Shown here: positions 11,562 through 21,207 of the stretch, in pieces
Position numbering within the stretch: the stretch's first letter is position 1
Layout: each line of letters begins with the position of its first letter
Source of the DNA: Adiantum capillus-veneris
Lineage: Eukaryota > Streptophyta > Polypodiopsida > Polypodiales > Pteridaceae
Assembly (NCBI GenBank): GCA_014529385.2
Contig: CM043955.1
Location: 149,249,640-149,313,639 of the forward strand
Reading direction: 5' to 3'
DNA length: 64,000 nucleotides
Translations under genes and position numbers: made by a program
The notes under the pieces: generated by a model
Databases searched by the model: none
What the model was told of the DNA's origin: nothing
What the model saw: only the letters and a program-made list of their open reading frames with translations

Positions 11562-14500
11562 ATGAATTTGAGATCGGGCAGGAATCTCCAGAATAACCAA
11601 CCAAAACAAAGGGAACAAGCAAGTGTCATATCAACCGAGGGAAGTGTAAACCAAAGTTGGGTGCAACCATTAGGGCCGATCTTTGAAGGAAGTGTTTCTA
11701 ATACTTCTTCGGAGAGATCTTACGAGATTTTCACCGAACACTTGGAACACTTGAACCTGAACAACAGAGAAAATATGGCAGCAGGATCATCAAACCCTTC
11801 CGCCACAATGAAGCTATTGTTCATAAAATACCAGTACGACAATGAGCAAGGGGCCAAGATCTACAAAGATGGAATGGACCGCTATTGTGTAAAGATAGAA
11901 GAGAGACCTAGTGAGTTCAAGGACTTAGTGCCTGTGAGCTATAGCGGAGATAGATATCTAGATGACGAGGGTACCATGTACTTGGTAGTCCTAAACCCTA
12001 ACATTGTGGACAAGTGGGGATTGATGGGCACCAAAGCCAAAGTAGATGAAGAACTTGAGGAGAAAGCACCAATAATGAACTTACCTGATGCGAGGTTAAG
12101 AAGAGAGAATGAAACTACAAGGATCAACACTGATAACATCTATGTGGGGCTATACAACTATAATAATGGGGAGCAAGATCTCTATTATAGATGTGAAGAA
12201 CCCTACACCGGAGAGTTGACAGACCAAAAAAGACTTTATGTCTTTACCTACACAGAGGGATCGGAAGTGAAAATTGCCGCTTACGACAAGTATGGGAGAC
12301 AATACTCAACAATGGGTAAGAAAGAATTAGAAGGATATACATACTTTGGGGGACCACTACATCAGTATTATGTTACTTCTAGCTCACAAAGACCAACACC
12401 AACAAATGGAGTGCAAAACCCAATGACAACAGGAGGACAAAGAACTCAGGTTGCTGACTCTTTCAGTCAACCTCAGTACTCGAAGCCCGGACCAATGGGA
12501 TCATTACATTCCAGAGAGTCAATGGATATGAATCGAGGTAGTGCAGTTCCAATCCCCACATATACCACTCCAGGTCCAAGGTTCGAAGCGGAACCATCAC
12601 ATTTACCTCCTAGTAGTAGATTCAGGGCAGGGGAACCGACAAGGGTAACCCATGAAGTCCATGATGCTAGAGAAATCTTTAGCCGAGACACAGGAGCAAT
12701 GAGATTGGTAGCAGACCATAGACGTATGAGACCATCTCAAGTAGCCAAGTGTATGCCAAAGAAGTATGGTGGTTCAGGAGATCCGTATGCACATGTGACA
12801 CTCTTTAAGAAAGTCTTAAGAGCTGAGCAGATAACAGATTTCCTTACACAATACGAGGGATTTGGTCTTACTCTAGAAGGTACGGCATTGACATGGTTTC
12901 AATCACTGAACATAGGGGGATTCCATGACATTGACCATTTGCTAAGAGAGTTTGCTGAGGAATTCTCAAAACGAGGGATTAAGCACAATACGGTCTCACA
13001 AATATATGCTTTTAAACAGAGAGAGCACGAAAAAGTGAAGGAAGCTTCACTTCGCTTCAAACAATACATTGAGAGATGTCCAGTACGTGAACGACCACAA
13101 GATGACAGACTGTATGTTCTCTTTATTGAGGGACTGAGAAACGACACTCTCAAGAAGGACTTGCACTTGAAAGCTTGTACAAGTTTCGAGCAAGTAACGA
13201 GAGAAGCATTGTACTTAGTGGATAACTGTACGGTTTATGGAGAGGTGTCAGCGGATACAGATTTTGTATCCAGTAGCTCTTCCTCCGTAGTGAGCGAGAC
13301 CACCACTAAAAAGAATGTTCAAACAACAACCATGCCAAATGTAGAGCAAATGATAGAAGAGGCTCTAAAAAGGATGGCACCATACCAAAAACCATTGCCA
13401 AAACCACTGAAATGGTGTGCTATTGAACAAAAATGGACAAACCATCCAACAGAGGAGTGCTATTACAACAAAGGGTATGTAAGGGAGCGTCAGTATGCAC
13501 CTCCTGCTCAATTAGCACCACCTCAAGTACATCCAGTACCTCGATACCCAACGGGAAATGTACCAGGACCTATGGGGATAGAAAGACCGCAATCGGTATT
13601 GGGACAACAACCACCTTTACCAGGAGCAAGACCAGTAGGCATTAGATATGCACCAACCTTAGAGAATCAGGAAGAACAAGCCTTAGTGCCTGTTCAAGCC
13701 TATTATGAAGAATCTGGTGCACACATGTCTCCAACTGTGTATTACCCACCAGAAGAACCCAAACAACCAGAACCATGGGGCATGATTGGGAATGTTGGAA
13801 TACCAACAGTTATAAGTGCTTCTGATGAAGAGAGATACAATTTGGACGCAAGAACATTGATGTTCATAGCTCATGGAGGGTTAACAGGACAAAGACCATC
13901 CTATCCACAAAGGACGAATCAAATGGGACCAAGACCAGCACTAGGACCCTGTTACAAGTGTGGAGGTGACCATCTGATGAATGTTTGTCCACATACGGAA
14001 ATCATTAGAATTAACGCTTATTTCACTGAGTGTGGGGTTACTCACTTCATTGAGGATTGTTCAAAGAATCCAAACAAAGTGCAAAAGACGACATTGAATA
14101 TGCTAGAAACTATTCCTACCAGCAGTGGGTCTGAAAATGAAACTCTGATACCAACGCAAGTTGTTACTAGAGCTCAAGCTAAGAAAACCACTAGAGAACC
14201 TGAGAATGGAAAGTTAGCGACTGAAGTGGTTAGTCAAGGACCGCGGAGTCAGAGAAACACATGGAAAGCTAGAAAAGCACGCATGAAGTTGAGAAAAGAA
14301 CGTGAAGACGCTATTCTAGCTGAGGAACTAAAGCGAACTAAAGATAGATTAGAAAAACTTGAGAGTCAAAACGGGAAACGAGAGGTGAGCCCGGAAAGAA
14401 CGAAACAAAAGAGTATCAAAGAAACAATGAGCTTAAGCTCAGGGGGATCAGTGCTAGTCGACAAAGTACACGAACCATTGGACGCACTGATGAGAGCTTA

Positions 14501-16088
14501 CGAAGCTAGGTTAAAGAACAACCAAACACAAGAACAGAGATGGATGACATATCCAAACGCGGAATTGGAAAAGCAGAGACTTGAAATGTGCCAGAGAATG
14601 ATCGAGACTGCACAAGCCTTATTAGAACCACCAAGAGAAACAATGAATTGTGGAACGGAAAACCCAATTCAGCAAGAGACTATCGTTTCACGGGTAGCTG
14701 AAAAGACTCCCAGTGCACAAAAGCCTGAAAATACACACAAGGATGACCGCATAGTATTGAACACAACCGATCAGGAGATAGAGAGTTTTCATCCAGTCGT
14801 ACAGAGGTCTTACGGAAGAGATGAGGATTACAATGAATTTTGGAAACAAGTGAGAGAGGCAAACTTTTCAAACGAGCTAAGTTGTCAAGCTAATCAGACA
14901 AATTGGGAAAAGGACATCAGGAATCCTCCCATAGTGGAATTTAAGGCAGGATCTCAAGTGGACTTGGATCTGCAATCTTACTGGGGAGATGGGGGCTCTG
15001 TTAGAACAATGGAGAGCAAACCTCATTCATTGAATACCTTACCTTCATACTTAGGAGAGTATGAAGCAAAATCCGAGACTAGAGCACTTCCCTCACGAAG
15101 AATCGCATCAGAAAAAGTCATGGACTCGCAAGGATTGATAGAGATCTTGTCAACACCAGTGACATGCACTATCTCTCTAGCTGAGCTTTTGAGGTTAAGA
15201 CCACATATGTGGACCACTGTAGGAAAATGCTTGGAGAAATTTGGGATAAAAGACCCAACATCGAGACTGCAAGAGGGAATACAAGAGCTGAGCAAACCAC
15301 AAAAGAACGCTAAGCCTGTACCCTTAAACAAAGTCGGAGAGTATTGCGAAGGTGAAGAGGGGAATACAACCTTACCAGTTGAATTCCAAGGAGTGAACAC
15401 AATGGCAATACTAGACAGCGGAGCTGGGGTAGCCATTGCTACAAAAGAAATCTGGAAAAAATGGGGGAAACCAGCAATAAGGAAGACTAGGTTGAAACTC
15501 CAATTAGCAGATGGACACATGGAGAAACCTATGGGGTTATTAGAGAAAGTCGTAGTGACTTCTTGCGGCATTGAATACGAACATACTTTTGCTATTGTCG
15601 ATTTTGGCAAGGAGAATAACTATGATATCATACTGGGAAGACCATTCATGAGACAGTTGAAAATGGTCCAGGATTGGGGCTACGATCACATATACCTGAG
15701 AAATATGGAAACCACTACACGTGTGAACCTGAAAGACCATAGCTACAAAGATGTGAACCGAACACCGGTAGAGGAGTTTGATTCAACTACTTTGGCGGGA
15801 TCCGAATTTTTAGCCTGGTTAGGTAAGCCCAAGGAGTTATGGATGTGTGGAGCCTCGAAATGTGGAAGTCTGAGGCGAGAAGAATGTGTTTTAGAAAGGG
15901 CTATCGAAGACGAAGCTTATATAGGAGAACCCTTTCTAGAGGACACGCTTGAACCATTAGAATGGACACACATTCTAGCAACCCTAGATGTTTGTGCAAT
16001 TCCGGATGGTCCCACAACGAAATTTTGCGACAAGGACGGGTACGACGTGGTTCCGTACTTCATGTTGAGAACTGTACTCGAAAAATAA
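11562..16088 (+). CDS. gag-pro: Gag-protease polyprotein (1,508 aa)
   Basis: The start is the ATG at 11562 (MNLRSGRNL), because the same start is conserved in the minus-strand copy; the TTG one codon upstream is not a eukaryotic start. Order: an N-terminal domain (about 70-220) shared with that copy; a retrotransposon gag domain (about 390-550, from MRPSQVAKC); a Pro-rich linker; a zinc knuckle at about 797 (CYKCGGDHLMNVC); a second knuckle that has lost its first Cys (YFTECGVTHFIEDC); a long charged region; and an aspartic protease with LDSGAG (Asp about 1286) and YDIILGRPFM. Gag forms the capsid and the protease matures the polyproteins. The frame ends at TAA 16086-16088 and stays open beyond it into pol, so pol expression would need suppression, or this copy has a nonsense mutation. 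Confidence 0.93.
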   Translation: MNLRSGRNLQNNQPKQREQASVISTEGSVNQSWVQPLGPIFEGSVSNTSSERSYEIFTEHLEHLNLNNRENMAAGSSNPSATMKLLFIKYQYDNEQGAKIYKDGMDRYCVKIEERPSEFKDLVPVSYSGDRYLDDEGTMYLVVLNPNIVDKWGLMGTKAKVDEELEEKAPIMNLPDARLRRENETTRINTDNIYVGLYNYNNGEQDLYYRCEEPYTGELTDQKRLYVFTYTEGSEVKIAAYDKYGRQYSTMGKKELEGYTYFGGPLHQYYVTSSSQRPTPTNGVQNPMTTGGQRTQVADSFSQPQYSKPGPMGSLHSRESMDMNRGSAVPIPTYTTPGPRFEAEPSHLPPSSRFRAGEPTRVTHEVHDAREIFSRDTGAMRLVADHRRMRPSQVAKCMPKKYGGSGDPYAHVTLFKKVLRAEQITDFLTQYEGFGLTLEGTALTWFQSLNIGGFHDIDHLLREFAEEFSKRGIKHNTVSQIYAFKQREHEKVKEASLRFKQYIERCPVRERPQDDRLYVLFIEGLRNDTLKKDLHLKACTSFEQVTREALYLVDNCTVYGEVSADTDFVSSSSSSVVSETTTKKNVQTTTMPNVEQMIEEALKRMAPYQKPLPKPLKWCAIEQKWTNHPTEECYYNKGYVRERQYAPPAQLAPPQVHPVPRYPTGNVPGPMGIERPQSVLGQQPPLPGARPVGIRYAPTLENQEEQALVPVQAYYEESGAHMSPTVYYPPEEPKQPEPWGMIGNVGIPTVISASDEERYNLDARTLMFIAHGGLTGQRPSYPQRTNQMGPRPALGPCYKCGGDHLMNVCPHTEIIRINAYFTECGVTHFIEDCSKNPNKVQKTTLNMLETIPTSSGSENETLIPTQVVTRAQAKKTTREPENGKLATEVVSQGPRSQRNTWKARKARMKLRKEREDAILAEELKRTKDRLEKLESQNGKREVSPERTKQKSIKETMSLSSGGSVLVDKVHEPLDALMRAYEARLKNNQTQEQRWMTYPNAELEKQRLEMCQRMIETAQALLEPPRETMNCGTENPIQQETIVSRVAEKTPSAQKPENTHKDDRIVLNTTDQEIESFHPVVQRSYGRDEDYNEFWKQVREANFSNELSCQANQTNWEKDIRNPPIVEFKAGSQVDLDLQSYWGDGGSVRTMESKPHSLNTLPSYLGEYEAKSETRALPSRRIASEKVMDSQGLIEILSTPVTCTISLAELLRLRPHMWTTVGKCLEKFGIKDPTSRLQEGIQELSKPQKNAKPVPLNKVGEYCEGEEGNTTLPVEFQGVNTMAILDSGAGVAIATKEIWKKWGKPAIRKTRLKLQLADGHMEKPMGLLEKVVVTSCGIEYEHTFAIVDFGKENNYDIILGRPFMRQLKMVQDWGYDHIYLRNMETTTRVNLKDHSYKDVNRTPVEEFDSTTLAGSEFLAWLGKPKELWMCGASKCGSLRREECVLERAIEDEAYIGEPFLEDTLEPLEWTHILATLDVCAIPDGPTTKFCDKDGYDVVPYFMLRTVLEK

Positions 16089-19000
16089 ACTGAAAAGAAC
16101 GATACACTGGAAAAGGAAGATGAAGAGGAGGTGTTTCACGACATTCCCGATCATCCTGAGTGGGGAAATGAAGCAGACAACGAGTCAACGGACAATTCAA
16201 GCGGAAACGAAGAAACTATAACGGATGTCCGATTTTATGATTTTCCGAACCAAACTAAACAACGCCAGAAACGCTATAGAGCAAAGAGAAAAACAAAGGG
16301 GGTTAGAACCAATCCGATGCCTAGAATAAGAGGAAAAAATCAATTCCTAATGCTAGTAAAGGCGGAAGAATGTGTTAAGGACAAGATTTCTGGAAGAATG
16401 AGAGGCAATGATCAAAAGAGCTTACGAAAAGACAAAAGAGGCTCAAGAAATCAAGTTCAAAGGAATGGAATGAAAACAGAAACAGAAAAATCAGAAAAGA
16501 ACAAGCGCAACAGAGAACACACGGAGTCCAAGTTAGAACGTAGAAACAAGTACAGAGAGCTCAAGAAAACTCTGAAAGAAGTTTGGACGACAGAATTTGA
16601 GAGTGGAGAGGACGAAAACGCCAAAATTAAGGAAAACATGGATGTTCCCTCTCACTATAGGAAATTCACAATAGAGGATAGGAAGGTGGTATTAACCCAA
16701 CCTATTCGAGAGAGAAGGGAGAACGAATCTTATGACGGACCGGAGGATACAAAAAAAGTTGATTTAGCAGCTCCAGGTGAGACACCTAGACCGGTGTACA
16801 TAGCCACAGATTTGTCTCCAGGCGAGGAAGAGAGACTTTTGAGTCTTCTCAGAGAGTATAGGGATGTGTTTGCATGGTCTTATAAGGACTTAAAGGGAGT
16901 TGACCCATCGATATGCCAACACACAATCCCACTGAAACAAGACGCAAAGCCTAGCAGACAGAGACCATACACATATAATGATACATTTGCTAAGCGAATC
17001 AAAGAAGAGATAGATAAGCTAATGGAAGTTGAATTCATATACGAGATCGAACACACCGATTGGGTATCTCTGATTGTGGTAGTACCCAAGAAGAACGGAA
17101 AACTCCGAGTGTGTGTCAACTTAAAGAAAGTGAATGCTGCAACAATCAGGGACAATTATCCCCTGCCGATAACTGATCATGTTCTAGAGCGTGTATCAGG
17201 GAAAACAGCATACTCTTTTCTTGATGGTTTTTCAGGATATAACCAGCTAGCCATAGCACTGGAAGATCAACATAAAACAGCTTTTGCAACGGAGTGGGGA
17301 ATTTATGCTTATCGGGTTATGCCTTTTGGTCTAACCAATGCTCCCACAACCTTCCAGAGGCTGATGACACATGCTTTCAAAGAATACTTAAGGTTGTTTC
17401 TAGAAATATACATGGATGACTTATGTGTACATTCTCTTCTGAGAGATGAGCATCTAGAACACCTAAGAAAAGTATTTGAGAAATGTAGGACATATCGCAT
17501 TTGTCTCAATCCTGAGAAATGTGTGTTTATGGTCCGACAGGGCAGAATTCTGGGACATATTGTCTCACAAAACGGAATATCCACGGATTTAGAGAAGATA
17601 AAAGTTATAGTGGATATGCCTAGACCAAACAATGCGAAACAAGTACAGAGATTTATGGGACATTGTGGATATTATAGACGATTCATTTACATATACGCTA
17701 TAATAGGCCAACCACTTTACAGGCTAGTAGTGAACTTTGAATGGACAGAGGAGTGTGAGGAATCGTTCAAGAAATTAAAAGAGGCACTCATTACTGCTCC
17801 GGTCTTCAAATCACCAGATTGGGAGAAGATATTCCATGTTCATATAGATGCTTCGGCATATGCAATAGGATGCATTCTGGCTCAGCCAGAAGAAGGAAAC
17901 ATGGATTTTCCTATCTGTTATGCCAGTCGACAGCTCAACAATGCAGAGAAGAATTACACCACAACAAAGCGAGAAGGATTAGGAATGATATATGCTGTGA
18001 AGAAATTTCGGCATTATCTTCTAGCCAACAAGTTTGTGTTTTTTACGGATCACCAAGCCTTGCTCTACCTAGTGAATAAACCATGCAATACTGGGAGAAT
18101 AGTGAGATGGTTCATTATCTTACTGGAATTCGACTTCACGGTAGTAGTAAAGAAAGGAAACACACATCTTAGAGCTGATCATCTTTTGCGATTGACGAAT
18201 GGAGAAGACCCTATAGGAGTAGATGACGACATGCCAGACGCGTACTTGTTCAACATAGAAATGATACCGAAGTGGTCTCAAAATGTCGTTAACCTATTAA
18301 CCTATGGAGGAGAGTTCGATAGAAGAGAATACAACCAGAAACATATTGCTATTCAGCAATCCAAGAATCTTCAATTGGTTGCAGGAAGGTTGTATCAATT
18401 GGGAAATGATCATGTTTTACGACTATGCATCAATCCTGAGGAATATAATATATATCTGCGCAAAGCACATGTTCAGGAATGTGCATTTCATTGTTCAAGA
18501 AGGAACACATATAGGAATTTGTTACAATTGGGAGTCTATTGGCCAGGAATGAAAGAAAGCGTACACGAATATGTCACTGTATGTATTGTATGTTCATCAA
18601 AACTGCCAGCAGAGTATTCGACATTATATCAGATAATGATCGCTCCAGAATGGAGTCAGTATATTGTTGAATATCTCACAAATAGAACTTTCCCAGAAGG
18701 AACGTCAAAAGCTCGTCAAAAATCTGTAGAGACAGAAGCTAGAGATTACGCTTTAATAGGAGATCAACTCTATAAGAGAGGTAAAGACAACCAACTTAGG
18801 ATTTGCGCATCAGAGTCTAAGTATGTGATAATCTTGGAGCAATCTCATGGAGGAGTAGGTGGAGGCCATTTCTCAGGTGATAAGACAGCAAAACTTGTCT
18901 TAGCCGCAGGAATATGGTGGCCAACATTACATATGGACGCTGAGGAATACGTTAAACGGTGTGATGACTGTCAGCGGACCAAAATACCACTTAAAAGAGA

Positions 19001-19745
19001 TGATATGCCGCTTAGACCAATGATGGGGGCAAGAGCTTTTGCAAAATGGGGGATTGATTATGTCGGACCCATTTCACCTCCTGCCTATAAGACTCATGCA
19101 CAATACATCGTTGTGGCTACAGACTATCTAACAAAGTGGGTCGAAGCAAAGGCAACTCAAAAAGCAGATGCCAGGACCACGGCACAATTTCTATATGAAT
19201 ACGTCTTTGTACGATATGGATTGCCAATAGAAATTGTGAGTGATCGAGGCACACATTTTATAAATGAAGTGATAAAGATCCTTCTAGATGAATTCATGGT
19301 AATCCATAGGAAATCAGCCCGGTATCATCCACAAGCAAACGGACAAGCTGAAGCAACAAACAAAACCATATGCACGGTCCTTACGAAGATTGTATCTGAG
19401 TCGAGAACTGACTGGGACCAGAAGTTGCATTCAACATTATGGGCATATAGGGTAGCATATAAAACATCAATAGGAACGACCCCATATAACATGGTTTTTG
19501 GGCTAAATGCTATCTTACCAATAGAATTCTTGATTTCAACCTTAAGGGTGGCTAAGGATCTAGAGTGGAGAGGGCACGAGCTTTCTGATAGAATAGATGA
19601 CCTGGAAAAGCTAGACGAGCTTCGCCTAAAAGCAGTAGCTTCTATCTACGCTCAAAAAAGGCGACAAAAGGAATTTTTTGATAAGCATGTGCGGACTAAA
19701 GAGTTTAAGGTTGGGGACTATGTCCTAGTTTACACTCTGAAATAG
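16089..19745 (+). CDS. pol: Pol: reverse transcriptase, RNase H and integrase
   Basis: Open in the gag frame directly after the TAA at 16086, with no early ATG of its own. Residues are counted from 16131. RT spans about 225-470, with the active site IYMDDLCVHS (Asp 429, 430). RNase H follows (HVHIDAS, REGLGMIYA, TDHQAL). Next are two tandem copies of an integrase zinc-binding module (HX6H-X30-CX2C): His 780/787 with Cys 818/821, and His 906/913 with Cys 944/947. The integrase core has a D,D-35-E triad at Asp 976, Asp 1038 and Glu 1074 (WGIDYVGP, IVSDRGTHF, NGQAEATNK). RT and RNase H copy the genome and integrase inserts it. The stop at 19743-19745 (TAG) cuts off the integrase C-terminus, which continues in frame. 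Confidence 0.94.
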   Translation, partial: TEKNDTLEKEDEEEVFHDIPDHPEWGNEADNESTDNSSGNEETITDVRFYDFPNQTKQRQKRYRAKRKTKGVRTNPMPRIRGKNQFLMLVKAEECVKDKISGRMRGNDQKSLRKDKRGSRNQVQRNGMKTETEKSEKNKRNREHTESKLERRNKYRELKKTLKEVWTTEFESGEDENAKIKENMDVPSHYRKFTIEDRKVVLTQPIRERRENESYDGPEDTKKVDLAAPGETPRPVYIATDLSPGEEERLLSLLREYRDVFAWSYKDLKGVDPSICQHTIPLKQDAKPSRQRPYTYNDTFAKRIKEEIDKLMEVEFIYEIEHTDWVSLIVVVPKKNGKLRVCVNLKKVNAATIRDNYPLPITDHVLERVSGKTAYSFLDGFSGYNQLAIALEDQHKTAFATEWGIYAYRVMPFGLTNAPTTFQRLMTHAFKEYLRLFLEIYMDDLCVHSLLRDEHLEHLRKVFEKCRTYRICLNPEKCVFMVRQGRILGHIVSQNGISTDLEKIKVIVDMPRPNNAKQVQRFMGHCGYYRRFIYIYAIIGQPLYRLVVNFEWTEECEESFKKLKEALITAPVFKSPDWEKIFHVHIDASAYAIGCILAQPEEGNMDFPICYASRQLNNAEKNYTTTKREGLGMIYAVKKFRHYLLANKFVFFTDHQALLYLVNKPCNTGRIVRWFIILLEFDFTVVVKKGNTHLRADHLLRLTNGEDPIGVDDDMPDAYLFNIEMIPKWSQNVVNLLTYGGEFDRREYNQKHIAIQQSKNLQLVAGRLYQLGNDHVLRLCINPEEYNIYLRKAHVQECAFHCSRRNTYRNLLQLGVYWPGMKESVHEYVTVCIVCSSKLPAEYSTLYQIMIAPEWSQYIVEYLTNRTFPEGTSKARQKSVETEARDYALIGDQLYKRGKDNQLRICASESKYVIILEQSHGGVGGGHFSGDKTAKLVLAAGIWWPTLHMDAEEYVKRCDDCQRTKIPLKRDDMPLRPMMGARAFAKWGIDYVGPISPPAYKTHAQYIVVATDYLTKWVEAKATQKADARTTAQFLYEYVFVRYGLPIEIVSDRGTHFINEVIKILLDEFMVIHRKSARYHPQANGQAEATNKTICTVLTKIVSESRTDWDQKLHSTLWAYRVAYKTSIGTTPYNMVFGLNAILPIEFLISTLRVAKDLEWRGHELSDRIDDLEKLDELRLKAVASIYAQKRRQKEFFDKHVRTKEFKVGDYVLVYTLK

Positions 19746-20105
19746 CATGCTAAGAAGCTTAAAAAGCGAGGGATGGGACCTTTGGTGATTAAAGATCTAT
19801 CACCAAGTGGATCCGTCAAGCTTGCTACATTAGACGGAGAAGAAATGCCCAATTGGATTAGTGGATGCAGAGTGAAAAAGTATCTTTTGCCGCTAACCCA
19901 AGACATGCTTCTCAAAATACATCAAGAAAAGCTGCGTGTCCAGAAAAAGAAAAAGATTGTGGAGGAAGCGCAAGCCGAGGCGAAGGAAAGAATGGAGAAA
20001 AGAAGACTACTGCGTCAGAAACAGCGCAATGAAGGAGCAATACGAATAAACGCAGTCTGTATAACAGAAATGGATAATGACAAAGAAGAACCCATCATTG
20101 AATGA
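19746..20105 (+). CDS. Integrase C-terminal region after an in-frame stop
   Basis: In the same frame as pol. GPLVIKDLSPSGSVKLATLDG followed by ISGCRVKKYL has the look of the small beta domain at the end of gypsy integrases, which binds DNA. A basic, Lys/Glu-rich helix follows. The TAG at 19743-19745 separates it from the core, and a CAG-to-TAG change would explain that. It ends at TGA 20103-20105, again with the frame open beyond. No chromodomain is seen. Confidence 0.75.
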   Translation, partial: HAKKLKKRGMGPLVIKDLSPSGSVKLATLDGEEMPNWISGCRVKKYLLPLTQDMLLKIHQEKLRVQKKKKIVEEAQAEAKERMEKRRLLRQKQRNEGAIRINAVCITEMDNDKEEPIIE

Positions 20106-20762
20106 AAAGTAGGAACCAACCAAATCAAAGCCAGAGCACTATTGGATTCAGGAGCTCAAACTAACCTACTTTCACTCAGTTTGTATAGACAATTGACAAA
20201 TGACACTAAACTACAAACTGCCAAGCAAGAGTTAAAGAGTTACTCTGAGAATTCAATCAAAACTGTCGGATGCACAGTTTTACATATACAGATTAACCAA
20301 TATGTGTATCCTTATATGTTTTACGTGGTTGAAGACCAAGCTACACAACATCCATTATTGCTAGGGCAACCATGGCAGAAGCAATATAATGCAATGATTG
20401 ACTGGAGTTCTAAATCAGTGCTTATCAAATACGAAGGTGAAAGTCAATCAGTTAAGTTCACCAAAGGAGAAGAGCCAACTCCAAAGGACGAATCCAAAGA
20501 CAAAGGTAAACAACAACCAGAGAAAAAGAAGAAGCAATGGCAACCAAAAGTTTCTATACAACCGGATTACTCTTCAACGAGGAATTCTCAACAGTGGATA
20601 AAGAAGACAAGCAACAATATAACAACTCAACCTTGGGAAAAAACGGAGTCAAAGTTGGTATGGAGACCAAAAAAGGTTGTGCCAGAGAACACAAAGGTGG
20701 AAAACAGAGTCTTCAATACCAGACAACAGAGTGATTCCAGACAATCAAGGACAGTGAAATAG
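20106..20762 (+). CDS. Second retropepsin-like domain, after integrase
   Basis: Still in the pol frame. ALLDSGAQTNLLSLSLYRQL (Asp codon at 20145) is a retropepsin active-site motif. About 80 residues on, HPLLLGQPWQKQYNAMIDW matches the conserved hydrophobic-Gly segment of the fold. A Lys/Gln-rich basic tail follows. It is not a copy of the gag-linked protease: the two share the fold signature but little other sequence. A protease at this place is unusual, because gypsy elements normally carry one, between gag and RT. It could be a true enzyme or a retropepsin-like binding domain. The frame is closed by TAG 20760-20762, within an IWIPK-type repeat. Confidence 0.7.
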   Translation, partial: KVGTNQIKARALLDSGAQTNLLSLSLYRQLTNDTKLQTAKQELKSYSENSIKTVGCTVLHIQINQYVYPYMFYVVEDQATQHPLLLGQPWQKQYNAMIDWSSKSVLIKYEGESQSVKFTKGEEPTPKDESKDKGKQQPEKKKKQWQPKVSIQPDYSSTRNSQQWIKKTSNNITTQPWEKTESKLVWRPKKVVPENTKVENRVFNTRQQSDSRQSRTVK

Positions 20763-21173
20763 ATCTGGATTCCAAAGAAGTTCATGACGGCACAAAGCTA
20801 TAGCAAGCAAATTTGGATCCCAAAGATTTGTAAACAGGAACTCCCTTCAGTAGAATCAACGGAAACTCCTAGGTATTTCAAGTCGAGGAAATCAACACAA
20901 AGAACAAAGCAGGTTTGGGTCGCAAAGAGTTTGTGGCAAGCACAAGTGAAGCGGAAGCAGATTTGGATTGTAAAAAAGAACAACAAAGCAAAGAAGAATC
21001 CATCTACTGATTCTACTACCGAAGTGCCAAAACCAACCCAAAATCCAACCACCAATCCTTCAATCAAACAAAGAGCAGCTTTATTGGAAAGACTGTTGTA
21101 TCATCGCTCTACAATTGCATTGGGAACTTATGACCAAAACAACTACAATGCTTCGCCCACAGACACTTCATAG
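20763..21173 (+). CDS. Basic IWIPK-repeat tail, end of the long frame
   Basis: The same frame continues after TAG 20760-20762. It contains short repeats of the type (Q)IWIPK, QVWVAK and QIWIVK, one of them right after the stop, so the stop most likely arose inside this repeat. It is rich in Lys, Thr and Pro, and ends at TAG 21171-21173. Together 11562-21173 is one frame of 3,204 codons with four internal stops. Function is unknown; the composition suggests nucleic-acid binding. Confidence 0.55.
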   Translation: MWIPKKFMTAQSYSKQIWIPKICKQELPSVESTETPRYFKSRKSTQRTKQVWVAKSLWQAQVKRKQIWIVKKNNKAKKNPSTDSTTEVPKPTQNPTTNPSIKQRAALLERLLYHRSTIALGTYDQNNYNASPTDTS

Positions 21174-21195
21174 TCGTCCGGGAGGACTCAGACTA

Positions 21196-21207
21196 GGAGG
21201 GGGGGAG
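21196..21207 (+). promoter_or_regulatory. Internal polypurine tract identical to the 3' PPT
   Basis: GGAGGGGGGGAG, the same 12-mer as the PPT directly before the 3' LTR (27290-27301), lies 23 bp after the end of the long frame. It is not followed by an LTR-like TG start. It is either a second plus-strand primer site or the relic of a former 3' end. Confidence 0.65.

Noticed and set aside
15023-15610. 195-codon minus-strand ORF inside gag-pro
   Set aside because: Lies opposite the protease-coding region, which has clear motifs on the plus strand; a shadow frame.
19746-20105. Chromodomain at the integrase C-terminus
   Set aside because: The segment looks like the integrase C-terminal beta domain; the aromatic cage pattern of a chromodomain is not seen.
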